Below are positions 19,281-28,011 of a DNA stretch of 47,390 nt, one piece after another. Each line of letters opens with the position of its first letter. Within the stretch, counting starts at the first letter, position 1. Both the position numbers and the translations under genes were made by a program. Source of the DNA: Crocinitomicaceae bacterium (GTDB taxonomy: Bacteria; Bacteroidota; Bacteroidia; Flavobacteriales_D; Parvicellaceae); assembly GCA_002716065.1 (NCBI GenBank), contig PAZE01000039.1, forward strand, positions 1 to 47,390. The letters are read 5' to 3'. The notes below the pieces were generated by a model that worked only from the letters and a program-made list of their open reading frames with translations, did no database searches and was not told where the DNA came from.

Positions 19281-19885
19281 TGAATGCATTATTAGGCTCA
19301 GCATATGCTGGCAATATCAATTACTTCTCCTGTATAAAAAAGGCAGATAAAATTGCAATTGAATGTTATGAGCATTTTACCAAACAGTCTTATAGAAATA
19401 GATGTGAGGTATACGGGGCTAATGGAAAGCTCAATTTAATTATTCCTATAATTAGAAAAAAAGGTAAAAATCCTGTTAGAGAAATAAAAATAGATTACTC
19501 TTCCAATTGGCAAAAAATACATTGGAAATCTTTACAGAGTAGTTACCGATCATCAGCTTATTTTGAATACTATGAGCATCAATTCCATAAATTATACAAT
19601 CATGATAAGCCGGGGTTTTTAGTTGATTTTAATATGGAGCTTACTAGTTTAATAATTAAGGCATTAGACCTTGACGTGTCTATAGATCAAACAACTTCTT
19701 ATCAAAAGAATATTGATGGGTTTATAGATTATAGAAATTCCATCCACCCTAAATTACCTCCAACTGATCACTACAAAGAGCAGGGTTATTTTCAGGTTTT
19801 TAATGATAAATTCGGTTTTCTTTCTAATTTAAGTATTTACGATTTGCTTTTTAATATGGGGCCTGAATCAGTTTTGTATTTATAA
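19280..19885 (+). CDS. WbqC family protein
   Basis: 201 residues matching the WbqC-like family over its whole length: SAYAGNINYFSCI at the start, YRNRCEVYGANGKLNLIIPI, then WQKIHWKSLQSSYRSSAYFEYY. The family is often found near polysaccharide or LepB genes but its biochemical role is not established. The ATG overlaps the lepB stop by one base, so translation is probably coupled. Confidence 0.88.
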   Translation: MNALLGSAYAGNINYFSCIKKADKIAIECYEHFTKQSYRNRCEVYGANGKLNLIIPIIRKKGKNPVREIKIDYSSNWQKIHWKSLQSSYRSSAYFEYYEHQFHKLYNHDKPGFLVDFNMELTSLIIKALDLDVSIDQTTSYQKNIDGFIDYRNSIHPKLPPTDHYKEQGYFQVFNDKFGFLSNLSIYDLLFNMGPESVLYL

Positions 19886-19890
19886 AAGAA

Positions 19891-22842
19891 TTAATGATCT
19901 TCTATTTTATTAATTGCTTCTATAAAAACCTTTTGAATTCTTGTTCTTATATTCATGGTAATTAGCTTTTTGTTTTCTGCATTTGGATGAACTCTATTGG
20001 ATAAAAAGACATAGACAAACCCATTTTCTGGATCGGCCCATGCTAAGGTTCCTGTAAATCCTGAATGCCCAAAACTTTTTGTTGATGCGCAATTAAAACA
20101 AGTTGGACCACCAGCACCATTTCTTACAGGTTTGTCAAAGGCTATCCCCCTTCTATTTTTATTGCTTTGATAGTAGGGAGAGCTGGTAAATAATTTTACA
20201 GTTTCCTCACTTAGTAATGTGTCTTGACCATAAATGCCATATTGCATAAATAGTTGCATCATAACGGCAAGGTCATTTGCATTTGAAAATAAACCAGCAT
20301 GTCCAGCAACTCCTCCAAGCATTGCTGCTCCTTGATCATGTACATCTCCATGTATTAATTGTTGTCTAAAGACTTTGTCATTTTCGGTAGGAGTTATTTT
20401 TTCTAAGGGCCATTTATTCCTTGGTTGATAGCCAATATTTTTTAAACCTAATCTTGAATAGAAATTGGAGTCTACGTATTGGTCCTGATTTAGTCCAGTG
20501 AAGTCTTTTATCATCTGATTTACAAAGTAGTACCCAACATCACTGTATTTGTATTTTTTTACTTTAAGTAGATTGGTAGAAAGGATTCTATCAAAAATGG
20601 TATCTCTGTAGCTATCGTTAATAAATAAGTTATTGGCTACTCTCTTGTTAAAATAATCAGATTCTTTAATGCTATAAATTTCGTATTTAGGTTTTCCTTT
20701 AAATAGAGTTTTAATGTAAAAGGGAATCCATGGTGTAAGTTTTGCCTGATGGGTAAGCATTTCTTTTAATACGATATTGCTGTATTCAGTTGTATCAACT
20801 AAATTAGGAAGGTAATATCCTAGGTTAGAGTCTAATGAGATTTCTTCCTTTTGGTGTAAATCCATAAGTGCTGCAGCAGAGCTAGCAATTTTTGTTATTG
20901 ATGCTAAGTCATAAATTGCTGAATTGTCAACTTTTTTCGAGTCTTTATCATAAGTGTGATTACCGTAAGATTTTTGAAAGAAAACTTCTCCATCTTTAGC
21001 AGCAAAAATCTGACAACCTGGGAAGGCCATTGCTTTAAAAGCTTCTTCAACGATGGTGTCTATTTTTAGTAAGTTATTGGAAGAAACTCCAATGGATTCG
21101 GGATAGGTATAGGAGAATCTAGTTTTAGGAGTTTCTAAGCCAAACCCTTCTTTAAATTCGCTATTGATACTTATTGGTAATTTGCCTTTTGCACTAATTC
21201 CTCCAAAAATAAGCTGTCCTGACAGGTCGTTAGGTAGTTCTTGATCTTCATAAGAAATTAATACTGCATCTAAATTAGAAAGTGATTTTAGCTTTGAAAG
21301 ACTATATGGGTTCCCAAATAAGTTTAATATAATTTTTTTGTTTGCTGACAATTGCATACATAGCTGGTCAATAACTTTAGGAAGTCCAAAATTTTGATAG
21401 GGATTTTGGTTCATCTCATAGATGGATAGAATTATAGTATTGTATTGATTGAGTTGTTTAGCTATTGAATCTATTTTAGTTCGATTTGTGTTTTTGTTTA
21501 TGAAAAATTTATCAAAAGAGCAGTAACGATTTATTGAGGAATTAAATGCATGGGTTGTAGACTTGCCTATACTTACAGAGGCAATTTTTAGAGTATCTAG
21601 TCTAGTAATTGGTAAAGTGTTTTCATTTTTAATTAAAGTAAGTGCATTTTTATACAATTCATGATTAATAAAACCAGCTTGATAGCTGTTTATTTTTTGA
21701 GTAATGCCAGTGTTTTCAATAATGGGTTTGCTGGAGAGATTTAGCCATTTTTTTGCAGATAATATCTTTTTTACTTTGTGTTCTATGTCCTTAATAGATA
21801 TTCTTTTATCGTTTATAGCTTGTTTTATTTTTTCAACTGCTTTTGGAATGTCTTCTGGGATAAGAAGTATATCATTTCCGGCAAGTAGCGCTTGAACATC
21901 AACCTCACCTTTTTCATAAAATGCACTTACTCCTCTCATGTTTAATCCATCTGTAAAAATTAAGCCCTTAAATTTTAGTTCATCTTGAAGTAACTCAGTT
22001 ACTAATTTTCTAGAAAGTGTTGATGCTTTATTTGGGGTACTGTCAATTGCAGGAACATAAAGATGTGCAACCATTGTAGATTTTAATCCGCTATCTATTA
22101 ATACTTTAAAGGGATAAAGCTCAACAGAGTCTAATCTTCTTTTATCATGATATATGGTGGGGAGTGTTTTGTGTGAATCGCTGTCGGTGTCTCCATGTCC
22201 AGGAAAGTGTTTTGCATTAGCTAGTATTTTTTGTTCATGTAATCCTTTCATGTACATCAATGACTTAGCAGTAACATTTTTGGGATTTTCTCCGAAAGAT
22301 CGATGATTGATAACTGGATTTTTAGGATTGTTGTTTATGTCAACTACCGGAGCCATATTCATGTGAATTCCCATTTCTTTGCACTGTACTCCAATTTGTT
22401 TGCCCATTTGGTAAATCAAATTATTGTCTTGAATTGCTCCTAGGGTCATTTGTCTAGGAAATAATATAGTGCTGTCCAAACGCATAGCTAATCCACACTC
22501 TGCATCAATTGCAATTAAAAGAGGTGATTTACTTATGGTTTGAAATCTGTTGGTTAAGTTAACTTGATGGTAAGGAGAGCCCTGAAAAAATAGTATTCCA
22601 CCAACATGATAATTTTTAATTAGCTCTTCAATAGATTTCTCATGCTCTTGGCCCATATTAGAATAGGCAGGAATCATAAAAAGTTGACCTATTTTTTCGT
22701 CTAAAGACATGTTATTTAATATGCTATCAACTGAATGGGTTAAAGTAGGTGAGCTACTAGCAGATTTAACAAAAACAATAAAAAAAAGAATGCTTGTAAG
22801 CACAACAGATTTAAAATATTTATTTGTTGATGTTAAGTTCAT
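19891..22842 (-). CDS. GH3 beta-N-acetylglucosaminidase-type domain fused to a serine hydrolase (beta-lactamase family)
   Basis: 983 residues with an N-terminal signal segment (about 10-30). The first half is a GH3 N-terminal domain of NagZ type, with KHFPGHGDTD (211-220), DSH (222-224) and the nucleophile candidate D298 in FTDGLNM. A GH3 C-terminal-like region follows. The second half is a penicillin-binding-protein-like serine hydrolase: S648-x-x-K651 in SITK, YSDVGYYF and HSGFTGT. Such fusions recur in Bacteroidota and are thought to act on cell-wall material in the periplasm, the first part on GlcNAc-MurNAc links and the second on peptide or ester bonds; the exact substrates are unknown. 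Its end meets wbqC with 5 nt between. Confidence 0.92.
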   Translation of the reverse strand: MNLTSTNKYFKSVVLTSILFFIVFVKSASSSPTLTHSVDSILNNMSLDEKIGQLFMIPAYSNMGQEHEKSIEELIKNYHVGGILFFQGSPYHQVNLTNRFQTISKSPLLIAIDAECGLAMRLDSTILFPRQMTLGAIQDNNLIYQMGKQIGVQCKEMGIHMNMAPVVDINNNPKNPVINHRSFGENPKNVTAKSLMYMKGLHEQKILANAKHFPGHGDTDSDSHKTLPTIYHDKRRLDSVELYPFKVLIDSGLKSTMVAHLYVPAIDSTPNKASTLSRKLVTELLQDELKFKGLIFTDGLNMRGVSAFYEKGEVDVQALLAGNDILLIPEDIPKAVEKIKQAINDKRISIKDIEHKVKKILSAKKWLNLSSKPIIENTGITQKINSYQAGFINHELYKNALTLIKNENTLPITRLDTLKIASVSIGKSTTHAFNSSINRYCSFDKFFINKNTNRTKIDSIAKQLNQYNTIILSIYEMNQNPYQNFGLPKVIDQLCMQLSANKKIILNLFGNPYSLSKLKSLSNLDAVLISYEDQELPNDLSGQLIFGGISAKGKLPISINSEFKEGFGLETPKTRFSYTYPESIGVSSNNLLKIDTIVEEAFKAMAFPGCQIFAAKDGEVFFQKSYGNHTYDKDSKKVDNSAIYDLASITKIASSAAALMDLHQKEEISLDSNLGYYLPNLVDTTEYSNIVLKEMLTHQAKLTPWIPFYIKTLFKGKPKYEIYSIKESDYFNKRVANNLFINDSYRDTIFDRILSTNLLKVKKYKYSDVGYYFVNQMIKDFTGLNQDQYVDSNFYSRLGLKNIGYQPRNKWPLEKITPTENDKVFRQQLIHGDVHDQGAAMLGGVAGHAGLFSNANDLAVMMQLFMQYGIYGQDTLLSEETVKLFTSSPYYQSNKNRRGIAFDKPVRNGAGGPTCFNCASTKSFGHSGFTGTLAWADPENGFVYVFLSNRVHPNAENKKLITMNIRTRIQKVFIEAINKIEDH

Positions 22843-22997
22843 TTTATGTGATTAGGTATAAAAATAACATTACCCTTAATTGAAAGATATGTTTAGTAGT
22901 TTTATTATTAACGCGACTCTGTGAAGTGTATTTTGCAGTTCATTTTTTTGTGTATGCTCTTTATTATTTATCTTGTAATTATTAATGGAATGTTGCA

Positions 22998-25900
22998 ATG
23001 TTTTTTAGACACTTACTTGTTTCTTTATCCTGTGCGCTGTATTTGATTTCAAATGCTCAGCAAACCAATTTTGATTATTTCACTACTAATTCCGAAGGGT
23101 TGAGTCAGTCTGTGGTAACAGACATAATGGAAGATAAAAAAGGGAATTTATGGATTTCAACTGAGGATGGCTTGAATCGATTTGACGGGGATGTGTTTAA
23201 ACGTTTTTACAGAGAAGATGGTTTGTCTGGTCATGAAATTGAGTGTGCTGTCGAAGATAATAATGGTAGAATATGGGTTGCAACCAGACGTGGATTAAAT
23301 TGTATTTATAATGATCATGTTGTCCCCATTAACTCTGAATTAAAAAAATATGTATACAACAAAAAAATTAGTAAACTATTTTTCTCAAAGAATGAACATT
23401 TATATGTAGTTATAGGTTCAAGAGAATTAATTTCTTGGAATGGTGAAAATGTTGTCGAGCATTATCTTCCACTTAAATCAAAATATATAATAAATGAAAT
23501 AATTGAATATAAAGATTCAATATTTATTGCCACCAATTTTGGTTTGGCTAAAATTTCAAGTTTTAAACCAGAAAGTAATTTTGAAATAGAATATAACTTT
23601 TCTATAAATTGTATGACTATTTTTAAAAATCAATTGATTTTAGGAAAGTCTAATGGTTTAATTTCTTATGATAGACCAATATTAAATGATTCATGTTTCT
23701 CCTTTTTTGATTCAATTTCAATTCATAAACTGTGTGCAGATAAAGATAGATTGATTGCAGCTGAGGTTAAAGAATCTTTTCATGTTTTTAAAAATAATTC
23801 AATAAAGACATTTAATAGGCATAATGGGTCTCATAATTCTAATATAAAAGATGTTTTTATTGATAGAGAAAAGTCTATTTGGATTTGTTACTATGGAGAT
23901 GGACTCTCCCAGTACAGGGAAAAGCCGTTTATTACTTACACTAAGGCTTTTAATAATTTTACTGGCGGGGCGGTTCACGCTATTTGTGTCGAAGAAAATG
24001 AAGATCTTTGGGTAGGCGGGTCAAATGGATTGTATTTCAAATCAAAAGACAATAGATTTTTTAAGCGTTATTACCCTAAAAGAGATTTTGTTAATTGTAA
24101 AATGAACTCTAATTCAATTTGGGGTGTTGTAAAAGATTCCTTTGGGAGAATTTGGATATGTAATCCTTCATCTAATTTGGTCATTTATGAAAACAATTCT
24201 TTTAGTCAGCTTTACTTTTCAGAAAAAGAGCTTTTAAAATCGGGTTTTGACAAGGTTGACGCTGAAAAGGTGACCAGAGCTATTAAAGAACCCAGAACAA
24301 TATCAATTGATAAAAATAACAATATATGGATTGGGTCATATCGTTCAGGTTTAGTTGTAATTGATGAAAAATTAAATTGTTTAGGATATTTTGATAGCCA
24401 AAATGGTTTAGCATCAAATACAATACAATCACTATTGATTGATTCTGATAATGTTATATGGGTTGGAACAGCAAATGGATTATCCAAAATCCAAAATGAT
24501 TCTGTCTATAATTTTACTAATTTTTTGGAATTGAAAAAATCAGTATATTCTTTAAGAAAAGATCTTTATGGTAATTTATTAGTAGCTACAGATTGTGGAT
24601 TATATAAATTAATTTATGAAAATGATTCTGTTAAAGCGATTAATCACTACGACATTAAAAATGGATTAGCCTCTTCAGTTGTTTATGCTATGGAAGTTGA
24701 TAATTTGGGTAATATTTACTTAGGAACTACTCTTGGCATTGATAAGGTTACTGAAACCTCAATTCAAAAATTCAATATTGTAGAAAAACATTATGGTCCA
24801 TCTGAAGGCTTTTCAAATGTAGAGTGCAATACAAATGCAAGTTTTAAAGATTTAAATGGTGATGTTTGGTTTGGAACCATCTCAGTTTCTAAGCTTCGTT
24901 TAAACCATGATAAAATTGATTTAGTTCCTCCAAATTTATTTATAAATGATATTCGATTTAATTATAATAATGTAGAACAATGGGAATTAAAAAATGGAAT
25001 TACTCAATCTATTATTGATTTTATAGATCCAATTTTTTTTCACCACCAAAATCACTTAACTTTTGATTATAAGGCAATAACTAACGTAAGTCCTAAAAAA
25101 ATAAAATACTCATTTAAATTAGAGCCTTCAGATACAGTCTGGAGTCCTAAGACAAAGCAACGTTTTAGTACATACTCTAATTTGTCTCCAGGAAAATATA
25201 CCTTTAAAGTTAAAGCTGAAAATATTGATAAAACTGAAAGTGAAATCGTTACATATTCTTTTCAAATTGCTAAGCCCTGGTGGAAAGAAAGTTGGTTTTA
25301 TTTTCTGGAGTTTATTTTTGGATTTTTAATGATATATGCTTTTGTACAATTTCGAATAAGAAGATTGCGAAAAAATCAAATTCTATTAGAGGAAAAAGTT
25401 GAACAGAGAACCATTCAACTCAATAGAGAAAAGCAAAAGGTTGAAGTACAAAACAAGGAGATTAAAAAAAGCATTAATTACGCAAGAAGGATTCAGAATT
25501 CAATTCTTCCAGAAGAAAAATTGATGAAAAAATACTTTAACGACTTTATAGTCTATTACCGACCTAAAGATATTGTAGGAGGTGACTTTTATTGGTACAG
25601 ATGTTTTGGAAATATTGCAGTAATAGCAACAGTAGATTGTACTGGACATGGTGTTCCTGGTGGATTTATGAGCATGATGGGGAGTTTATTGTTGGATAAA
25701 ATAATTCAGGAGAATAATTTGGACTCTTCAAAAATTCTTAAAGAATTAAATTCAGAAATCGTAAGAGTTCTCGATCAGCAAAGTGGTGGAGAAATACAAG
25801 ATGGAATGGATATTGCTTTGTGTGTAATTGATAAAGCATCCAATAAATTGGTTTTTAGTGGTGCAAGAAATGGTATTACTATAGTAAGAAGTGATAAAGT

Positions 25901-26216
25901 TGAGAAATTTGATGCCGATTTATTTTCTGTTGGCGGATCTTATACCAATAGGAGCAAAAATTTAAAAAGAGACTTTAAGAGTCATGAAATCTTTTTAAAT
26001 AAAGAAGATTGGGTGTTTATGTATACCGATGGTTATTATGACCAGCTAGGAGAAGGCGATATGAGCTCACTAGGATTAGCTAAATTTGAAAAAATACTCA
26101 AATCTTTAAGTGAGTCTAAAAAGAATAGTAACAACTCTTTGGAGAAAGAATTTGAGGTATGGAAAGGTTCAATTCCTCAAATAGATGATGTGTTAATCAT
26201 AGGGTTTAAAATCTAA
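22998..26216 (+). CDS. Beta-propeller sensor with SpoIIE-type (PP2C) phosphatase domain, copy 1
   Basis: 1072 residues. A signal peptide (about 1-20) leads into repeated regulator-propeller units (NLWISTEDGLNRFDG, IWVATRRGLN, IWVGTANGLSKI). A Y_Y_Y-type beta sandwich (about 690-760, YSFKLEP... PGKYTFKVKA), one transmembrane helix (about 770-795) and a coiled coil follow. The C-terminal SpoIIE phosphatase keeps its metal-binding motifs VGGDFYW (about 860), DCTGHGVPGG, TDGYYDQ (about 1010) and DDVLIIG (about 1061). Predicted: periplasmic ligand sensing controls dephosphorylation of a Ser/Thr-phosphorylated partner inside the cell. It converges on the SiaC-like gene with a 4-bp overlap of the ends, so SiaC is the obvious candidate substrate. 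Confidence 0.9.
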   Translation: MFFRHLLVSLSCALYLISNAQQTNFDYFTTNSEGLSQSVVTDIMEDKKGNLWISTEDGLNRFDGDVFKRFYREDGLSGHEIECAVEDNNGRIWVATRRGLNCIYNDHVVPINSELKKYVYNKKISKLFFSKNEHLYVVIGSRELISWNGENVVEHYLPLKSKYIINEIIEYKDSIFIATNFGLAKISSFKPESNFEIEYNFSINCMTIFKNQLILGKSNGLISYDRPILNDSCFSFFDSISIHKLCADKDRLIAAEVKESFHVFKNNSIKTFNRHNGSHNSNIKDVFIDREKSIWICYYGDGLSQYREKPFITYTKAFNNFTGGAVHAICVEENEDLWVGGSNGLYFKSKDNRFFKRYYPKRDFVNCKMNSNSIWGVVKDSFGRIWICNPSSNLVIYENNSFSQLYFSEKELLKSGFDKVDAEKVTRAIKEPRTISIDKNNNIWIGSYRSGLVVIDEKLNCLGYFDSQNGLASNTIQSLLIDSDNVIWVGTANGLSKIQNDSVYNFTNFLELKKSVYSLRKDLYGNLLVATDCGLYKLIYENDSVKAINHYDIKNGLASSVVYAMEVDNLGNIYLGTTLGIDKVTETSIQKFNIVEKHYGPSEGFSNVECNTNASFKDLNGDVWFGTISVSKLRLNHDKIDLVPPNLFINDIRFNYNNVEQWELKNGITQSIIDFIDPIFFHHQNHLTFDYKAITNVSPKKIKYSFKLEPSDTVWSPKTKQRFSTYSNLSPGKYTFKVKAENIDKTESEIVTYSFQIAKPWWKESWFYFLEFIFGFLMIYAFVQFRIRRLRKNQILLEEKVEQRTIQLNREKQKVEVQNKEIKKSINYARRIQNSILPEEKLMKKYFNDFIVYYRPKDIVGGDFYWYRCFGNIAVIATVDCTGHGVPGGFMSMMGSLLLDKIIQENNLDSSKILKELNSEIVRVLDQQSGGEIQDGMDIALCVIDKASNKLVFSGARNGITIVRSDKVEKFDADLFSVGGSYTNRSKNLKRDFKSHEIFLNKEDWVFMYTDGYYDQLGEGDMSSLGLAKFEKILKSLSESKKNSNNSLEKEFEVWKGSIPQIDDVLIIGFKI

Positions 26217-26554
26217 ACACCTTTAAATTCAAAAGGTACATCAACCAAAATTTCTAATTCTCTTCCTCTGTCATACATTATTTTATGGTCTTTTGGATAT
26301 TTCCAAATTGCTTTTCCTTTGCCATTTTCGATTATGGATAGAATTTGGATAAATTGCTTAGCTGATGAGGAGTTGAAATAAGAAAGTTCAAATTCAATAG
26401 TTAGTTCATTATTACTGGTTGCTAAAAATTCTGAAATTGTTTGCTTTACATCTTTGTAAAAATCTATGGCATCTTCCATCATTGAAATCCCCGAGATTTT
26501 CAGGGTGCTCTTTTCTTTATCTAGATTAATATTTGTTTGTCCAAAGTTTTCCAT
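26213..26554 (-). CDS. SiaC-family (DUF1987) regulatory phosphoprotein
   Basis: 113 residues matching the SiaC/DUF1987 family in length and in its centre, IEFELSYFNSSSAKQFIQIL, where the Ser cluster S62-S64 is the likely phosphorylation site. In Pseudomonas aeruginosa SiaC is phosphorylated by SiaB, dephosphorylated by the PP2C phosphatase SiaA, and in its free form activates a diguanylate cyclase. Here the kinase-like gene lies 5 nt upstream and a SpoIIE phosphatase gene converges on it. No cyclase is seen in the window, so the output partner is unknown. Confidence 0.85.
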   Translation of the reverse strand: MENFGQTNINLDKEKSTLKISGISMMEDAIDFYKDVKQTISEFLATSNNELTIEFELSYFNSSSAKQFIQILSIIENGKGKAIWKYPKDHKIMYDRGRELEILVDVPFEFKGV

Positions 26555-26559
26555 AATTA

Positions 26560-27645
26560 TTAATTATTAATGGGTATGTTTACTCCTAGGGATAAATATA
26601 GTCCTTGATCACTATTTTGTATTTCAAAATCTAATTTTGTCTTATTGTATCTTCTAACATCAATTAATCCAACACCTGCTTTGTTGTCTTCATTAAGTGA
26701 GTTTTCCTTGAGTGTTTTTAAATACTCACTTTTTAGTTCAGTAATGGGTAAATTGTTTATTCTGTTAAAATGATTTTCAACTTCTGAAAAATCACCACTT
26801 TTAAGAATATTTCCAGTACAAAGATAATAACCATTATTGGTTTTAAAAATGCAAAAAACTCCCTCTAAGAAATTACCTTTCTTTTTTCCATGTCGAGAAA
26901 CATTTTGTATTAATTCTACACCCGAATGAAATATTTTATAATTATTAAGTTGTTTGTTCTCTGATTCTTGTGGTGTGTTTGCTTTTAATAGCGAAATAAG
27001 GGAATTAATATTTTCTTTTGAAAAGTTTCCTTTGTAAAAAAGCATTATGTTGTCATCAATAAATTTTGAAAATACTTCTAGATTAGCATTAATATCAATA
27101 GTGTTGTATTTATCAAGGTTGATTTTTTTACTTGTAGATATATCTAGCTGGTAGCTAAAAAGGAATGAATCAGTATTTATCTTGTTAAATTGATGTTGAA
27201 TATTGTTTTTTGATTTCCTAGCCATTTGTATAAGACCAAGACCAGCTCCACCCTTATTGCTCATTTGTCCATTGTATAGGATCTCTCTATATAGTGTATT
27301 TAATTCATCTGAGTTAAGTGAGTTGATTTTACTTAGATTTTCTTTTAGGAAAAGGTATGATTTTGCATCAATCTTATTAGAAGAAAAAATATGTACTCCT
27401 TCTTGTAAACTTCTAACACTGAAAAAATCATTATTGTATTTTTGATCAGAATGTCTTACAATATTTTGAAAAACTTCTATCATTAAAAAAGAAAGTCTCT
27501 TTTTTATATTGTTGTGAGCTTCATCTTCAGTAAGAGATAAAATAAAGTGAGAATAGGCATCAGAAAATCTTCCTTTAAAATGTAAGCTGAGCTTATCATT
27601 TTTAAAGAGATTACTATAATGATATATTCTGGTTAAATAATTAAT
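26560..27645 (-). CDS. Tandem SiaB-like protein kinase (two domains), no ordinary start codon
   Basis: Two SiaB-like histidine-kinase-fold domains lie in tandem. The first carries MIEVFQNIVRHSD and GGAGLGLIQMARKS; the second carries GVELIQNVSRHG and AGVGLIDVRRY. Both keep the E-x-x-Q-N-x-x-R-H N-box and a glycine-rich lid. The first ATG in frame is at 27483, but this lies inside domain 1. The frame continues upstream, and residues such as LSLHFKGRFSDAYSHFILSL align with IMLFYKGNFSKENINSLISL of domain 2. The frame is open to a TGA at 27670-27672 and contains no ATG, GTG, TTG or CTG. I therefore place the start tentatively at ATT 27645 (361 residues), 8 nt after the stop of the preceding gene. 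A sequencing error or a frameshift is the alternative. Confidence 0.75.
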   Translation of the reverse strand: MNYLTRIYHYSNLFKNDKLSLHFKGRFSDAYSHFILSLTEDEAHNNIKKRLSFLMIEVFQNIVRHSDQKYNNDFFSVRSLQEGVHIFSSNKIDAKSYLFLKENLSKINSLNSDELNTLYREILYNGQMSNKGGAGLGLIQMARKSKNNIQHQFNKINTDSFLFSYQLDISTSKKINLDKYNTIDINANLEVFSKFIDDNIMLFYKGNFSKENINSLISLLKANTPQESENKQLNNYKIFHSGVELIQNVSRHGKKKGNFLEGVFCIFKTNNGYYLCTGNILKSGDFSEVENHFNRINNLPITELKSEYLKTLKENSLNEDNKAGVGLIDVRRYNKTKLDFEIQNSDQGLYLSLGVNIPINN

Positions 27646-27653
27646 CTTAGTAG

Positions 27654-27884
27654 TTAGTTTTGAAGATGGTCATCTCCATACAACTCAAAATAATCTTCTG
27701 GTTCAGTTTGTAGGTAGTCTAATTCATTTGAAAACATTCTTTCCAATACTTTTTTTATTTTTCGTTCTTCATAGACAGTTATTTTACTTCTATTTTTTCT
27801 TGAATAATGCTCAATTAGTTTGGTACACAGGCGTTCATATTTTTTTAAATTACATGCCTCGATATCTACTTTCCAATTTTCCAT
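27654..27884 (-). CDS. Small charged protein of unknown function (76 aa)
   Basis: 76 residues, highly charged, with a basic middle (YSRKNRSKITVYEERKIKKVLERMF) and an acidic tail (TEPEDYFELYGDD). I recognise no family. It is predicted mostly helical, has no signal peptide or membrane segment, and ends 8 nt before the proposed start of the SiaB-like gene, so it is probably co-translated with it. Its place suggests a small partner of the kinase/SiaC pair, which is inference only. Confidence 0.6.
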   Translation of the reverse strand: MENWKVDIEACNLKKYERLCTKLIEHYSRKNRSKITVYEERKIKKVLERMFSNELDYLQTEPEDYFELYGDDHLQN

Positions 27885-27970
27885 TTGATAAATGAATCTG
27901 ACCTTTTTTAATACGTTAATATATGAAAAAAAAATTATGGTTCTAAGCTATATAAACTTTGTTAATGTTT

Positions 27971-27997
27971 GAACTATTTTTTAAAATAAAATAGTTC
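27971..27997. terminator. Hairpin candidate between the PI-PLC-like gene and the 76-aa gene
   Basis: A 10-bp perfect inverted repeat, GAACTATTTT (27971-27980) and AAAATAGTTC (27988-27997), encloses a 7-nt loop. It sits just after the end of the minus-strand PI-PLC-like gene. On the minus strand the stem is not followed by a clean U run (AAACATT follows); on the plus strand a T5 run follows, but no plus-strand gene ends here. It may attenuate transcription into the SiaB/SiaC genes. Confidence 0.5.
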
Positions 27998-28011
27998 AGA
28001 TTTTTGAAAAC

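Noticed and set aside
22843-22997. Promoters in the divergent gap between the GH3 fusion and the first SpoIIE receptor
   Set aside because: TATTTTG and TATCTTG sequences are one base short of the TAnnTTTG spacing; nothing convincing on either strand.
26560-27483. Annotating the SiaB-like gene from its first ATG only
   Set aside because: The upstream in-frame residues align with the start of the second domain, so the ATG at 27483 is internal to domain 1.
27650-27672. Programmed -1 frameshift joining the 76-aa gene to the SiaB-like frame
   Set aside because: The CAAAAC site is not a classical X-XXY-YYZ slippery heptamer, and no strong downstream structure was seen; kept only as an alternative.
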